Assembly (NCBI GenBank): GCA_964387695.1
Contig: CAYLXI010000025.1
Span: 1 to 16,492, forward strand
Direction of reading: 5' to 3'
Length of the DNA: 16,492 nt
Source: Thiosulfativibrio sp964387695
GTDB lineage: Bacteria; Pseudomonadota; Gammaproteobacteria; Thiomicrospirales; Thiomicrospiraceae
Shown here: piece by piece, positions 7,509 through 13,882 of the stretch
Position numbering within the stretch: the stretch's first letter is position 1
Layout: each line of letters opens with the position of its first letter
Translations under genes and position numbers: made by a program
The notes under the pieces: generated by a model
Database searches by the model: none
Told to the model about the DNA's origin: nothing
Seen by the model: the letters and a program-made list of their open reading frames with translations, nothing else

Positions 7509-8801
7509 ATGTTAGATGCCAAATTACTCAGAAGTGAGCTAAAAACCATTGCCACCAAGCTAAAAACTCGTGGGTTTGAGTTAGAGGTAGAAAAAATAAA
7601 CGAACTGGAAATGTTGCGTAAAGAGCTGCAAGCCAAAATGCAAAATTTACAGGCAGAACGCAATAGCCGCTCAAAAAATATCGGCAAAGCTAAGGCATCA
7701 GGCAAAGACATTGCCCCGCTTTTAGCAGAAGTTGAAAGCCTAGGGTCACAACTTGACCAGGCAAAAAACTCTACCGAAGTCGTTTTAACTGCAATAGAGA
7801 CCCTTTACCTAGGTATTCCCAACATCCCTCATGACAGCACACCTTTAGGAGAAGGTGAAGAAGATAATGTTGAAGTTAGCAAATGGGGTCAACCACCCAC
7901 GCTTGATTTTACCCCTAAAGATCACGTAGACCTAGCAGAGCAGCGCGGATGGTTTGACAATGACGCAGCGGTTAAGATTGCATCCGCAAGGTTCTCCGTG
8001 TTAAAAGGGCCAATGGTCAAGCTCCAAAGAGCGTTAACACAATTTATGCTCGACACTCACAGCCAAGAGCATGGCTATGAAGAAGTTTATGTGCCTTATC
8101 TAGTTAATCAAGACAGCCTACAAGGCACAGGCCAGCTTCCCAAGTTTGAAGCAGACCTCTACAAAATTGCCAAACATGACGAACACGACACCCGTGACCG
8201 TGACCTATACCTAATTCCAACCGCTGAAGTACCTATAACCAATCTATTTAGAGATAAAATAGTCGAAGAGTCAGAGCTACCAATTAAAATGGTGGGGCAC
8301 ACTCCTTGTTTTCGTTCCGAAGCAGGATCTTATGGCAAAGACACTCGTGGGTTGATTCGCCAACACCAATTTGAAAAAGTAGAAATGGTGCAAATTGTTC
8401 ACCCAGATAAATCATTTGAAGCTTTAGAAGATCTTACTAGCCATGCCGAAGCTATTTTGCAAAAGCTAGAGTTGCCTTACCGAGTGATGTCTTTATGTAC
8501 AGGAGATATGGGTTTTTCGGCATCCAAAACAATTGATTTAGAAGTTTGGCTTCCCGGGCAAAATACCTATCGTGAGATTTCATCTTGTTCAAATTTTGAA
8601 ACTTTTCAATCTCGCCGTTTATTAGCCAGATACAGGGCAGAAGGAGTCAACAAACCTCAGCTTGTCCATACAGTAAATGGCTCTGGTTTAGCCGTAGGGA
8701 GAACCTTGGTGGCTTTGCTAGAAAACTATCAAAATGCCGACGGCTCTATTCGCGTTCCAAAAGTATTACAGCCTTATCTGAATGGAATAAAAATCTTATA
8801 A
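7509..8801 (+). CDS. serS: Seryl-tRNA synthetase
   Basis: A 430-residue class II aminoacyl-tRNA synthetase that charges tRNA-Ser (and tRNA-Sec where present) with serine. Residues 1 to about 105 form the long antiparallel coiled coil (LEVEKINELEMLRKELQAKM and the following Glu/Lys/Gln-rich helices) that reads the long variable arm of tRNA-Ser. The catalytic part includes TAEVPITNLFRD, motif 2 FRSEAGSYGKDTRGLIRQHQ (from Phe268) and motif 3 GSGLAVGRTLVALLENYQ (391-408, including Arg398). Length equals the E. coli enzyme (430). It is the last protein gene of the ftsK series, 43 bases after crcB, with a weak AGAG before the ATG. A tRNA-Ser gene lies 99 bases downstream, placing the enzyme beside one of its substrates. 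Confidence 0.97.
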   Translation: MLDAKLLRSELKTIATKLKTRGFELEVEKINELEMLRKELQAKMQNLQAERNSRSKNIGKAKASGKDIAPLLAEVESLGSQLDQAKNSTEVVLTAIETLYLGIPNIPHDSTPLGEGEEDNVEVSKWGQPPTLDFTPKDHVDLAEQRGWFDNDAAVKIASARFSVLKGPMVKLQRALTQFMLDTHSQEHGYEEVYVPYLVNQDSLQGTGQLPKFEADLYKIAKHDEHDTRDRDLYLIPTAEVPITNLFRDKIVEESELPIKMVGHTPCFRSEAGSYGKDTRGLIRQHQFEKVEMVQIVHPDKSFEALEDLTSHAEAILQKLELPYRVMSLCTGDMGFSASKTIDLEVWLPGQNTYREISSCSNFETFQSRRLLARYRAEGVNKPQLVHTVNGSGLAVGRTLVALLENYQNADGSIRVPKVLQPYLNGIKIL

Positions 8802-8855
8802 AAAAGCTGGGACAAGAGAGAAAGGAACCTTATTTTATAAAAATGTATAAACGCC

Positions 8856-8883
8856 TTGCAAAAACATGAGAGGTCTTTATAAT
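8856..8883 (+). promoter_or_regulatory. Sigma70-type promoter of tRNA-Ser
   Basis: TTGCAA (8856-8861) and a perfect TATAAT (8878-8883) are separated by 16 bp, 17 bases before the 5' end of the tRNA. Transcription should start at about 8890, leaving a short leader for RNase P. The tRNA can thus be made independently of serS. Confidence 0.75.
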
Positions 8884-8900
8884 ACGTACCATAATAACAT

Positions 8901-8991
8901 GGTGGACTGGCTGAGTGGTTGAAGGCGGCAGTCTTGAAAACTGTTGAGGGTTTGTAGCCCTCCTGGGGTTCGAATCCCTAGTCCATCACCA
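8901..8991 (+). tRNA. tRNA-Ser(UGA)
   Basis: A 91-base gene with an encoded CCA (8989-8991). The acceptor arms are GGTGGAC (8901-8907) and GTCCATC (8981-8987). The D arm region is GCTGAGTGGTTGAAGGC. The anticodon stem GCAGT/ACTGT encloses loop CTTGAAA with anticodon TGA at 8935-8937, which reads UCA and related serine codons. The long variable arm, typical of class II tRNA-Ser, is a GAGGG/CCCTC hairpin, and the T arm has TTCGAAT. Two unusual points: acceptor pair 2-71 is G-U, and the discriminator (8988) is A, whereas bacterial tRNA-Ser nearly always has G73. All stems close, so it looks functional. Confidence 0.96.
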
Positions 8992-9003
8992 AATTCGATA
9001 ATT

Positions 9004-9027
9004 AACCCGTCTCATACGGGTTTTTTT
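9004..9027 (+). terminator. Intrinsic terminator after tRNA-Ser
   Basis: AACCCGT (9004-9010) pairs perfectly with ACGGGTT (9016-9022) around the loop CTCAT and is followed by an uninterrupted T run to 9027. It lies 12 bases after the tRNA CCA end. Confidence 0.9.
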
Positions 9028-9151
9028 ATGACTAAAAACAATGGGTTAAGTGGTTTTTTCTGCTTTCACTATAATATCTCACATCATTAGACATTATCAG
9101 AAACCACAAAATAAGTGATATAAACAGAGAAAACATAGGCACTTTTTACCC

Positions 9152-9176
9152 GTATAAAATAACCTTAGTTATTAAG
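9152..9176 (+). repeat. 25-bp dispersed repeat, copy 2
   Basis: This matches positions 57-81 at 24 of 25 bases in direct orientation. In this copy AATAAC (9158-9163 region) and GTTATT form a six-base stem around CTTA. On the minus strand the stem is followed by TTTT, so it could also serve as a weak end signal for the PII operon, whose last stop lies 47 bases away. The rest of the 195-bp gap between the tRNA terminator and 9223 holds nothing recognisable. Confidence 0.6.
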
Positions 9177-9222
9177 CTTATAATAGTGATGTTTCGCTTA
9201 CATAATCAAGCCGACCTCATTA

Positions 9223-9597
9223 TCAATTTACGCCTTCTTTTTCATTAAAGATCATGATTTCGGTCAAGTCAGGTAAGGCATAATTGGTTGAGGACAAAAG
9301 ATCCATTTGAAAAATCATGCCTTCTTCAGTTTCCCCAATTTTAGCGAGATGATACATGTCATAAAAAACTTCTTCGGCATACTCAGGTGAAACAACGGCC
9401 GTTAGCATATCAACTTCATGCCATTCTTTTAGCCCCATGGGTGCTTGCTGATTTCTTCCTGTTGAATACTCAATGCTTAGTATGTGTTTTTTTTGATATA
9501 AGGCCTGAACTACAGATTCCCCGTGCCCTCGTTCCATCACGCAGCTAATCAGTTTAGCCGCTTGACAATGCTTTTTATAGTTTAAGGTGCTATTCAT
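9223..9597 (-). CDS. Divergent PII-family regulatory protein (second of pair)
   Basis: A 124-residue protein with a divergent PII (GlnB-like) ferredoxin fold. AAKLISCVMERGHGESVVQA is the first strand and helix, HILSIEYSTGRN the second strand, EVDMLTAVVSPEYAEEVFYD the third strand and second helix, and GETEEGMIFQMDLL stands where classical PII has the B-loop and the following strand. The T-loop region (GRNQQAPMGLKEWH) lacks the uridylylated Tyr51 and the usual surrounding sequence, so GlnD-type control is unlikely. The ATG has a strong GGGGGAG site before it and overlaps the preceding PII gene by eight bases, so the two are translationally coupled and may form mixed trimers. It is the last gene of the DUF1538 operon. 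The family is fairly sure; ligand and target are unknown. Confidence 0.75.
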   Translation of the reverse strand: MNSTLNYKKHCQAAKLISCVMERGHGESVVQALYQKKHILSIEYSTGRNQQAPMGLKEWHEVDMLTAVVSPEYAEEVFYDMYHLAKIGETEEGMIFQMDLLSSTNYALPDLTEIMIFNEKEGVN

Positions 9598-9997
9598 CCG
9601 CTCCCCCTTTTCTCAGGCGATCGTTTTCAATTTTGGTTAAAATTTCTTTAGGAATATAGGTGGCTACTTTTTCTAAATGCGTTACAAAGATAATACCCAT
9701 ACCTGGAGTGTCCAGATTTCCTGCACTAAACATGGCAGAGAAAACTTCTTCTTGCTGTTGCTTAGAAACGATGATTTGAATAATTTCTTTTTCTGACTCA
9801 ACCGTAATGCTTAGGAGCCCTAAGCGTTCTCTTACCCCTGCTCCTCGACCAAAGTGAACTGAAGCTCCTTGTGCTCCTGCTTTTCTAGCGGCTTCAACGA
9901 CCTGATCGGCCATGCCTTTTTGAGTCATGCAGGTAATTAAAGAAACCTCTGTTAAGATGGTCATTTCTTTTTGTATGAGTGATTTAGTTTTTTGCAT
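9590..9997 (-). CDS. PII-family regulatory protein (first of pair)
   Basis: A 135-residue PII-like protein. After an extra N-terminal stretch of about 15 residues come LITCMTQKGMADQVVEAARK (first strand and helix), GAQGASVHFGRG (second strand), LGLLSITVESEKEIIQIIVS (third strand), a second helix, and GMGIIFVTHLEKVATYIP, which matches the late PII strand and C-terminal segment. The T-loop is cut to a few residues (AGVRER) and has no modifiable Tyr51, and the classical GDGKIFV B-loop reads PGMGIIFV, so nucleotide binding may differ from GlnB. AGGAAA before the ATG at 9997 supports this start over the Met at residue 12. It lies 77 bases after the DUF1538 gene, in the same direction. In the family such proteins gate enzymes or transporters according to nitrogen, carbon or energy state; here the membrane protein is the obvious partner. 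Confidence 0.85.
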   Translation of the reverse strand: MQKTKSLIQKEMTILTEVSLITCMTQKGMADQVVEAARKAGAQGASVHFGRGAGVRERLGLLSITVESEKEIIQIIVSKQQQEEVFSAMFSAGNLDTPGMGIIFVTHLEKVATYIPKEILTKIENDRLRKGGADE

Positions 9998-10074
9998 TTT
10001 GTTTCCTAGATAACTATATTTTTAGTCTCTTTGGCATTCTATCCATGATACCAAGACTAGACTTTTTTTTGTCG

Positions 10075-11790
10075 TTATAAAAAGGCTTCGTCTGATTTAT
10101 TCTCTCTATACTTAACCCATAATCCTGTCAGCATTACTGAAATAATAGGGCCGACAGAAGCCATAGATAAGATACCAAACCCCTCAACTACTCCAACGGC
10201 CTGCCCTAGCCCTAGCCCCATGGCAAGCACTAGAGGGACGGTAACAGGCCCTGTTGTTACCCCAGCACTGTCCCAAGCAACATTTACAAATTCTTCTGTT
10301 GAGAAAATGGTTAAGATTAAAGCTACAAAATAAGCGGGGATTAAAATCCATGCCAAGGGCAAGTCGAAAATAATTTTAATTACTCCAACAGCAATGCCTA
10401 CCCCTACTCCGACAGATACAGCCAACATTAGGGTTTTCTTTTTAAAAGCTCCGTTGGTTAATCTCTCAACGGTTGATCCCAGAGCATTTAATGCAGGCTC
10501 TGCTAAAGTGGCGCCGAACCCTAGAGCAAAAGAAAAAATTAGAGCAATACCAATACCCAACCCAAACCAGTATAAAGGAGATAAAGGCTCTCCCTCTACT
10601 TGAATAAATGCGTTTGGCAGCTTAGATCCTGCTTGACTTCCTAACTCAGATAAACCATAAGTTAAGCCTATATTAAAAACAATCATCCCAATAATAGCAA
10701 AAGCAAGCCCCAGTAATACCACTTTAGCATTAGGTAGTTTTTCTTTTAAAACAACCAATAAAACAATGCCTAGAAAAAGCATTAAAGGTACGATTGAACG
10801 CAGGCCTGAAACTATTTCAACATAAGGCGTTTGTTGATGCCAAGCGGTGCTTACTTCTTGAACTTGACTGATATTAGCTAAAATGACATCAACAGGCACG
10901 GTTGCTTGGATATAAATAGCTAAAGATAACACCCCTAAAATAGGAAACAAAGAGGCTAGGGTAACAATGCCAAACCCAGACAAGGATTGATTTCCACTTC
11001 CTGCCGCTGCGGCTATGCCTATTCCTAATGCTAAAACTAAGGGGACGGTAACAGGGCCAGTTGTTACAGCACCACTATCCCAAGCTAAACCTATTATCAG
11101 GCTTAGCTGCTCATCCTGCATGCTGTAGGCGGTTAATAATAGAGTTGGCACTACGGTCATAAATATAAGTGGTTTTAGACTCCATCCATATAAAAAACGA
11201 AGCGTTCCTAATACAGCGGCAATACCTACTCCAATACCCACCACTAAAACAAGCACTTCTGTCCATTGATTTAATATCGCGTATAAATAAGGGGCTTGAT
11301 AAGGGTTAACATTGGCTCCTGCAATTTTTAATGCTCCAATAGCAGGTTCGGCAAAAGTCACTCCTATTCCCAATAAAAAAACAATCAATAGCACCACGGG
11401 TAAGGTCGATTTTTGTGGGAGTTTATTGCCAATAACTTCTCCAAATGGCATAAGTCCTAAGCGTAAGCCTTCCATGAATATCATCAGCCCAATGACAACC
11501 GCAACTAAGCCTCCTGTCACTGTCATCGCATTAACAATAGGCTCTTTCAGAATTAAGGTTTGGAATAAAACCAAATAAACGGTTAGAGGCATAACAGCCT
11601 TTAATTGTTCAAAAATTTTTGACTGAAGGTAGGGTCGAATAAGTCGATAGGCATCGACTAGGCTGATGCGATACTTGGGATAAGCTGAATAAGAACAGTG
11701 GTTAAGTTCATCGTAACTGATTTCGCTAGTATTGTAGCGAGAGTGTGTAACCAAGTCTTGATATAAGATTTTTTTTGCTTTATCTGGCAT
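10075..11790 (-). CDS. DUF1538 membrane protein, probable PII-controlled transporter
   Basis: A 571-residue integral membrane protein with an N-terminal cytoplasmic stretch of about 60 residues and more than ten hydrophobic segments. It consists of two homologous halves: WDSGAVTTGPVTVPLVLALG (237-256) recurs as WDSAGVTTGPVTVPLVLAMG (506-525), TFAEPAIGAL (145-154) as TLAEPALNAL (428-437), and GFGIVTLASLFPI (272-284) as GFGILSMASVGPI (537-549). Such internal duplication is typical of secondary transporters, and the identical TTGPVTVPL loops are likely the substrate path. I recognise the family as DUF1538, whose function is not established to my knowledge. AAGAG lies eight bases before the ATG. 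It heads an operon with two PII-family genes, which implies control by the cell's nitrogen, carbon or energy state. A full repeat element ends about 35 bases upstream of the start. The substrate is unknown. Confidence 0.88.
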   Translation of the reverse strand: MPDKAKKILYQDLVTHSRYNTSEISYDELNHCSYSAYPKYRISLVDAYRLIRPYLQSKIFEQLKAVMPLTVYLVLFQTLILKEPIVNAMTVTGGLVAVVIGLMIFMEGLRLGLMPFGEVIGNKLPQKSTLPVVLLIVFLLGIGVTFAEPAIGALKIAGANVNPYQAPYLYAILNQWTEVLVLVVGIGVGIAAVLGTLRFLYGWSLKPLIFMTVVPTLLLTAYSMQDEQLSLIIGLAWDSGAVTTGPVTVPLVLALGIGIAAAAGSGNQSLSGFGIVTLASLFPILGVLSLAIYIQATVPVDVILANISQVQEVSTAWHQQTPYVEIVSGLRSIVPLMLFLGIVLLVVLKEKLPNAKVVLLGLAFAIIGMIVFNIGLTYGLSELGSQAGSKLPNAFIQVEGEPLSPLYWFGLGIGIALIFSFALGFGATLAEPALNALGSTVERLTNGAFKKKTLMLAVSVGVGVGIAVGVIKIIFDLPLAWILIPAYFVALILTIFSTEEFVNVAWDSAGVTTGPVTVPLVLAMGLGLGQAVGVVEGFGILSMASVGPIISVMLTGLWVKYRENKSDEAFL

Positions 11791-11824
11791 AAATATACTC
11801 TTTTAGGGTGTTCTCAATATACAA

Positions 11825-11967
11825 CTCCAATCCCTACTTAGAAACTGGATATAGAGTGCTAGAGCTTCTTCGCTAGGCGTTAGTCGTATGTTAAGCGGGC
11901 ATATTTTGTAAATATATAGCGGGCAAAGGCTGGTGCTATATGCCAACTTCCTATGTAGGGATTTGAG
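11825..11967. mobile_element. MITE-like palindromic element, copy A (full length)
   Basis: About 143 bp with imperfect terminal inverted repeats of about 30 bp: left TCCCTACTTAGAAACTGG then ATATAG, right CTATATGCCAACTTCC then TATGTAGGGA. The inside includes GCTAGAGCTTCTTCGCTAGG and two GCGGGC(A) motifs. The reverse complement aligns along its length with the element at 14997-15148, most closely over the block that reads CCTAGCGAANAAGCTCTAGC there. No coding capacity. It lies between the DUF1538 start and the probable oriC, so the operon promoter may overlap its edge. Confidence 0.7.
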
Positions 11968-12057
11968 ATACTTGTGACAATAATCATTATAACGAAAGAA
12001 TGTCTTAATACTTTATATTTTTAGTGAAAAAGTTGATATTACGATAGTAAAGAAGTG

Positions 12058-12084
12058 TTAAGCGGCTCCCAAGGAATCGCTTAA
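12058..12084. repeat. 7-bp inverted repeat
   Basis: TTAAGCG (12058-12064) and CGCTTAA (12078-12084) flank a 13-base spacer, just before the short repeat element. No T run follows, so it is not a clear terminator. The sequence between 11968 and 12057 shows nothing recognisable. Confidence 0.4.
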
Positions 12085-12095
12085 TCAATAGCTTA

Positions 12096-12162
12096 GTCCC
12101 TACTTAGAAAATATATCACAACCCTCTCTTTCTCGTGCTATATTCAGTTTTTAAGTAGGGAT
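12096..12162. mobile_element. MITE-like palindromic element, copy B (short form)
   Basis: A 67-bp relative of copy A with ends TCCCTACTTAGAAA (left) and TTTTTAAGTAGGGA (right). The inner right part CGTGCTATATTCAG matches the GGTGCTATATG region of copy A. The middle section of the full elements is missing, as in internally deleted elements. Its right edge abuts a near-consensus DnaA box at 12162. Confidence 0.65.
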
Positions 12163-12170
12163 GTGGATAT

Positions 12171-12250
12171 GTTTTTAATTTTAATTTAAATTAAAGTTTA
12201 ATCTACAAAATAAAACATTAAGTTTCATTAAGATAGCTAATGTTTATAAC
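12171..12250. other. AT-rich candidate DNA-unwinding element
   Basis: About 80 bases made almost wholly of A and T (for example TTTTAATTTAAATTAAAG) directly left of the first DnaA box, the place where strand opening would be expected. Exact 13-mer repeats like those of E. coli are not evident. Confidence 0.6.
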
Positions 12251-12253
12251 AGG

Positions 12254-12262
12254 TTATCCACA
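12254..12262 (+). promoter_or_regulatory. DnaA box 1
   Basis: TTATCCACA, a perfect match to the high-affinity DnaA-binding consensus. Confidence 0.9.
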
Positions 12263-12277
12263 GGTCTTGTCATGCAC

Positions 12278-12286
12278 TTATCCACA
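12278..12286 (+). promoter_or_regulatory. DnaA box 2
   Basis: TTATCCACA, perfect consensus, starting 24 bp after box 1 in the same orientation. Confidence 0.9.
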
Positions 12287-12307
12287 GTCAAGGGGTGTTT
12301 TTAAAAC

Positions 12308-12316
12308 TTATTCACA
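12308..12316 (+). promoter_or_regulatory. DnaA box 3
   Basis: TTATTCACA, one base from consensus, starting 30 bp after box 2 in the same orientation. Confidence 0.8.
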
Positions 12317-12360
12317 GGTATAATAGTTTTTTATTAAATCACCTTAAACTTTTGTACAGT

Positions 12361-12384
12361 CCAGTTTTATAAGTAGGAATTTGG
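12361..12384. mobile_element. Solo end of the MITE-like element, copy D
   Basis: This segment (CCAGTTTTATAAGTAGGAA followed by TTTGG) is nearly the reverse complement of the left end of copy C (14997-15020). No matching left end is found upstream within 180 bp, so this is a single terminal repeat, probably a remnant. It lies between the DnaA boxes and dnaA. Confidence 0.55.
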
Positions 12385-12507
12385 GGCATAAATAACACGC
12401 TATTTATCACCGATGTTTTTATCTAAATGAAGGTCAAGTTTTATCTGATTTTTTCACGGCACTGATTTGTATAAAGACCTTAATAATTAAATTAAGAGCA
12501 TTAAAAT

Positions 12508-13872
12508 TTGTCTACTATTTGGCCTCAAGCCCTAAAACAACTAGAAAATCTTCTCAATGATCAGCAATATCATACTTGGATTTTGCCGCTTAGAGCTGTT
12601 GAAGAAGATAATATTATTCAGCTTATGGCACCTTCGCCTTTTATCCTAGACTGGGTAAAGAAAAGTTTAATGCCTCAAATCAAAGAGGCTATTGTTCTCG
12701 TTGCCCCAATTAATACGCCAGAATTAAAATTAATTGTTGGTGATTATGATTTAGAGGAAATACCTGAAGAAATCCCCCAGCCTTTAAGGCCTAATATTTC
12801 TTCAGCTTTATCTTCCAAAAGATTAGCTACTTCTGCACCTAAAAATAGTATTAAAAACAACCTAAATAAAAACTTCACCTTTGATTCTTTTGTACAAGGT
12901 AAGGCCAATCAACTTGCAGCGGCGGCGGCAAGACAGGTTTCTGAAAACCCTGGAGGAAGCTATAACCCATTTTTTATTTATGGCGGAGTGGGCTTGGGTA
13001 AAACCCATTTAATGCATGCTATTGGCAACCAGTTATTACATGATAACCCCAATGCTCGTGTAGTTTATCTTCATTCAGAACGGTTTGTTGCAGATATGGT
13101 CAATGCCTTGCGGCACAATAAAATAGACGAATTTAAACGATTTTACCGCTCTCTAGACGCATTGCTAATTGATGATATTCAGTTTTTTGCCAATAAAGAA
13201 CAGTCTCAAGAAGAGTTTTTTCATACTTTTAATCACCTTTTAGAAGGTAATAAACAAGTTATTTTAACCAGTGATCGTTTTCCAAAAGCGGTTGATGGCT
13301 TAGAAGATCGCCTTAAATCTCGTTTTGGCTGGGGGCTTACTATTGCTGTAGAACCGCCTGGATTTGAAATGCGTGTGGCAATTTTAATGAAAAAGTCCAC
13401 CGAGTTTGGCTTGTCTTTACCAAATGAAGTAGCCTTCTTTATTGCAAAACGCTTACGAGGAAATGTGCGTGATTTAGAAGGAGCTTTGAAGCGTGTTGGT
13501 GCTTTTTCACAGTTTACCCAGCAAGTGATCACCATTGAACTGGCTAAAGAAGCTCTAAAAGATTTGCTCGCTTTGCAACAAAAGATGGTTACACTTGAAA
13601 ACATTAAAAAAACGGTAGCCGATTACTATAAAATTAGAGTAGCAGATATTTTATCTAAAAAAAGAACCCGTAATATCACTAGACCCAGGCAAATGGCAAT
13701 GGGAATTGCTAAAGAACTTACAAGCCATAGCCTGCCTGAAATTGGGGATGCTTTTGGGGGAAGAGATCACACAACTGTTTTACATGCGGTGCGCAAAATA
13801 AAAGAATTGCGTGAAACGGATCATCGCTTTGATGATGACTTTATTTCATTAATTAGAATCATAACTACTTAA
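12508..13872 (+). CDS. dnaA: Chromosomal replication initiator protein DnaA
   Basis: A 454-residue AAA+ initiator that binds DnaA boxes, melts oriC and loads DnaB helicase. Domain I (1 to about 85) starts STIWPQALKQLENLLNDQQ and includes the Trp seen in the family at the helicase-contact surface. A short domain II linker follows (about 86-120). Domain III has FDSFVQGKANQLA, Walker A GGVGLGKT (159-166) and Walker B ALLIDDIQFF (Asp222-Asp223). Domain IV ends with the DnaA signature GGRDHTTVLHAVRKI (417-431). The start is TTG: a stop lies two codons upstream in frame, no ATG occurs before about residue 40, and AAGAG lies about nine bases before it. A weak start suits a protein kept at a low level. 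It is followed by dnaN ten bases later. Confidence 0.97.
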   Translation: MSTIWPQALKQLENLLNDQQYHTWILPLRAVEEDNIIQLMAPSPFILDWVKKSLMPQIKEAIVLVAPINTPELKLIVGDYDLEEIPEEIPQPLRPNISSALSSKRLATSAPKNSIKNNLNKNFTFDSFVQGKANQLAAAAARQVSENPGGSYNPFFIYGGVGLGKTHLMHAIGNQLLHDNPNARVVYLHSERFVADMVNALRHNKIDEFKRFYRSLDALLIDDIQFFANKEQSQEEFFHTFNHLLEGNKQVILTSDRFPKAVDGLEDRLKSRFGWGLTIAVEPPGFEMRVAILMKKSTEFGLSLPNEVAFFIAKRLRGNVRDLEGALKRVGAFSQFTQQVITIELAKEALKDLLALQQKMVTLENIKKTVADYYKIRVADILSKKRTRNITRPRQMAMGIAKELTSHSLPEIGDAFGGRDHTTVLHAVRKIKELRETDHRFDDDFISLIRIITT

Positions 13873-13882
13873 GGGTATTTGT

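Larger units (their letters stand above)
12162..12320 (+). other. Probable chromosomal replication origin (oriC)
   Basis: An AT-rich stretch followed by three DnaA boxes in the same orientation, about 190 bases before dnaA. This is the standard arrangement of bacterial oriC beside dnaA. A further near-box at 12162-12170 (TGTGGATAT, minus orientation) flanks the AT-rich stretch on the other side. The boundaries are inferred. Unlike many gammaproteobacterial origins, rpmH and rnpA are not the neighbours on the other side. Confidence 0.8.

Noticed and set aside
12391..12507. A dnaA promoter around TATAAA at 12470-12475.
   Set aside because: The -10-like hexamer has no acceptable -35 at 15-19 bp, so I did not list it, though a dnaA promoter must lie in this area.
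11968..12507. A search for small genes such as rpmH in the origin region.
   Set aside because: All frames are broken by stops and no ribosomal protein L34 pattern appears on either strand.
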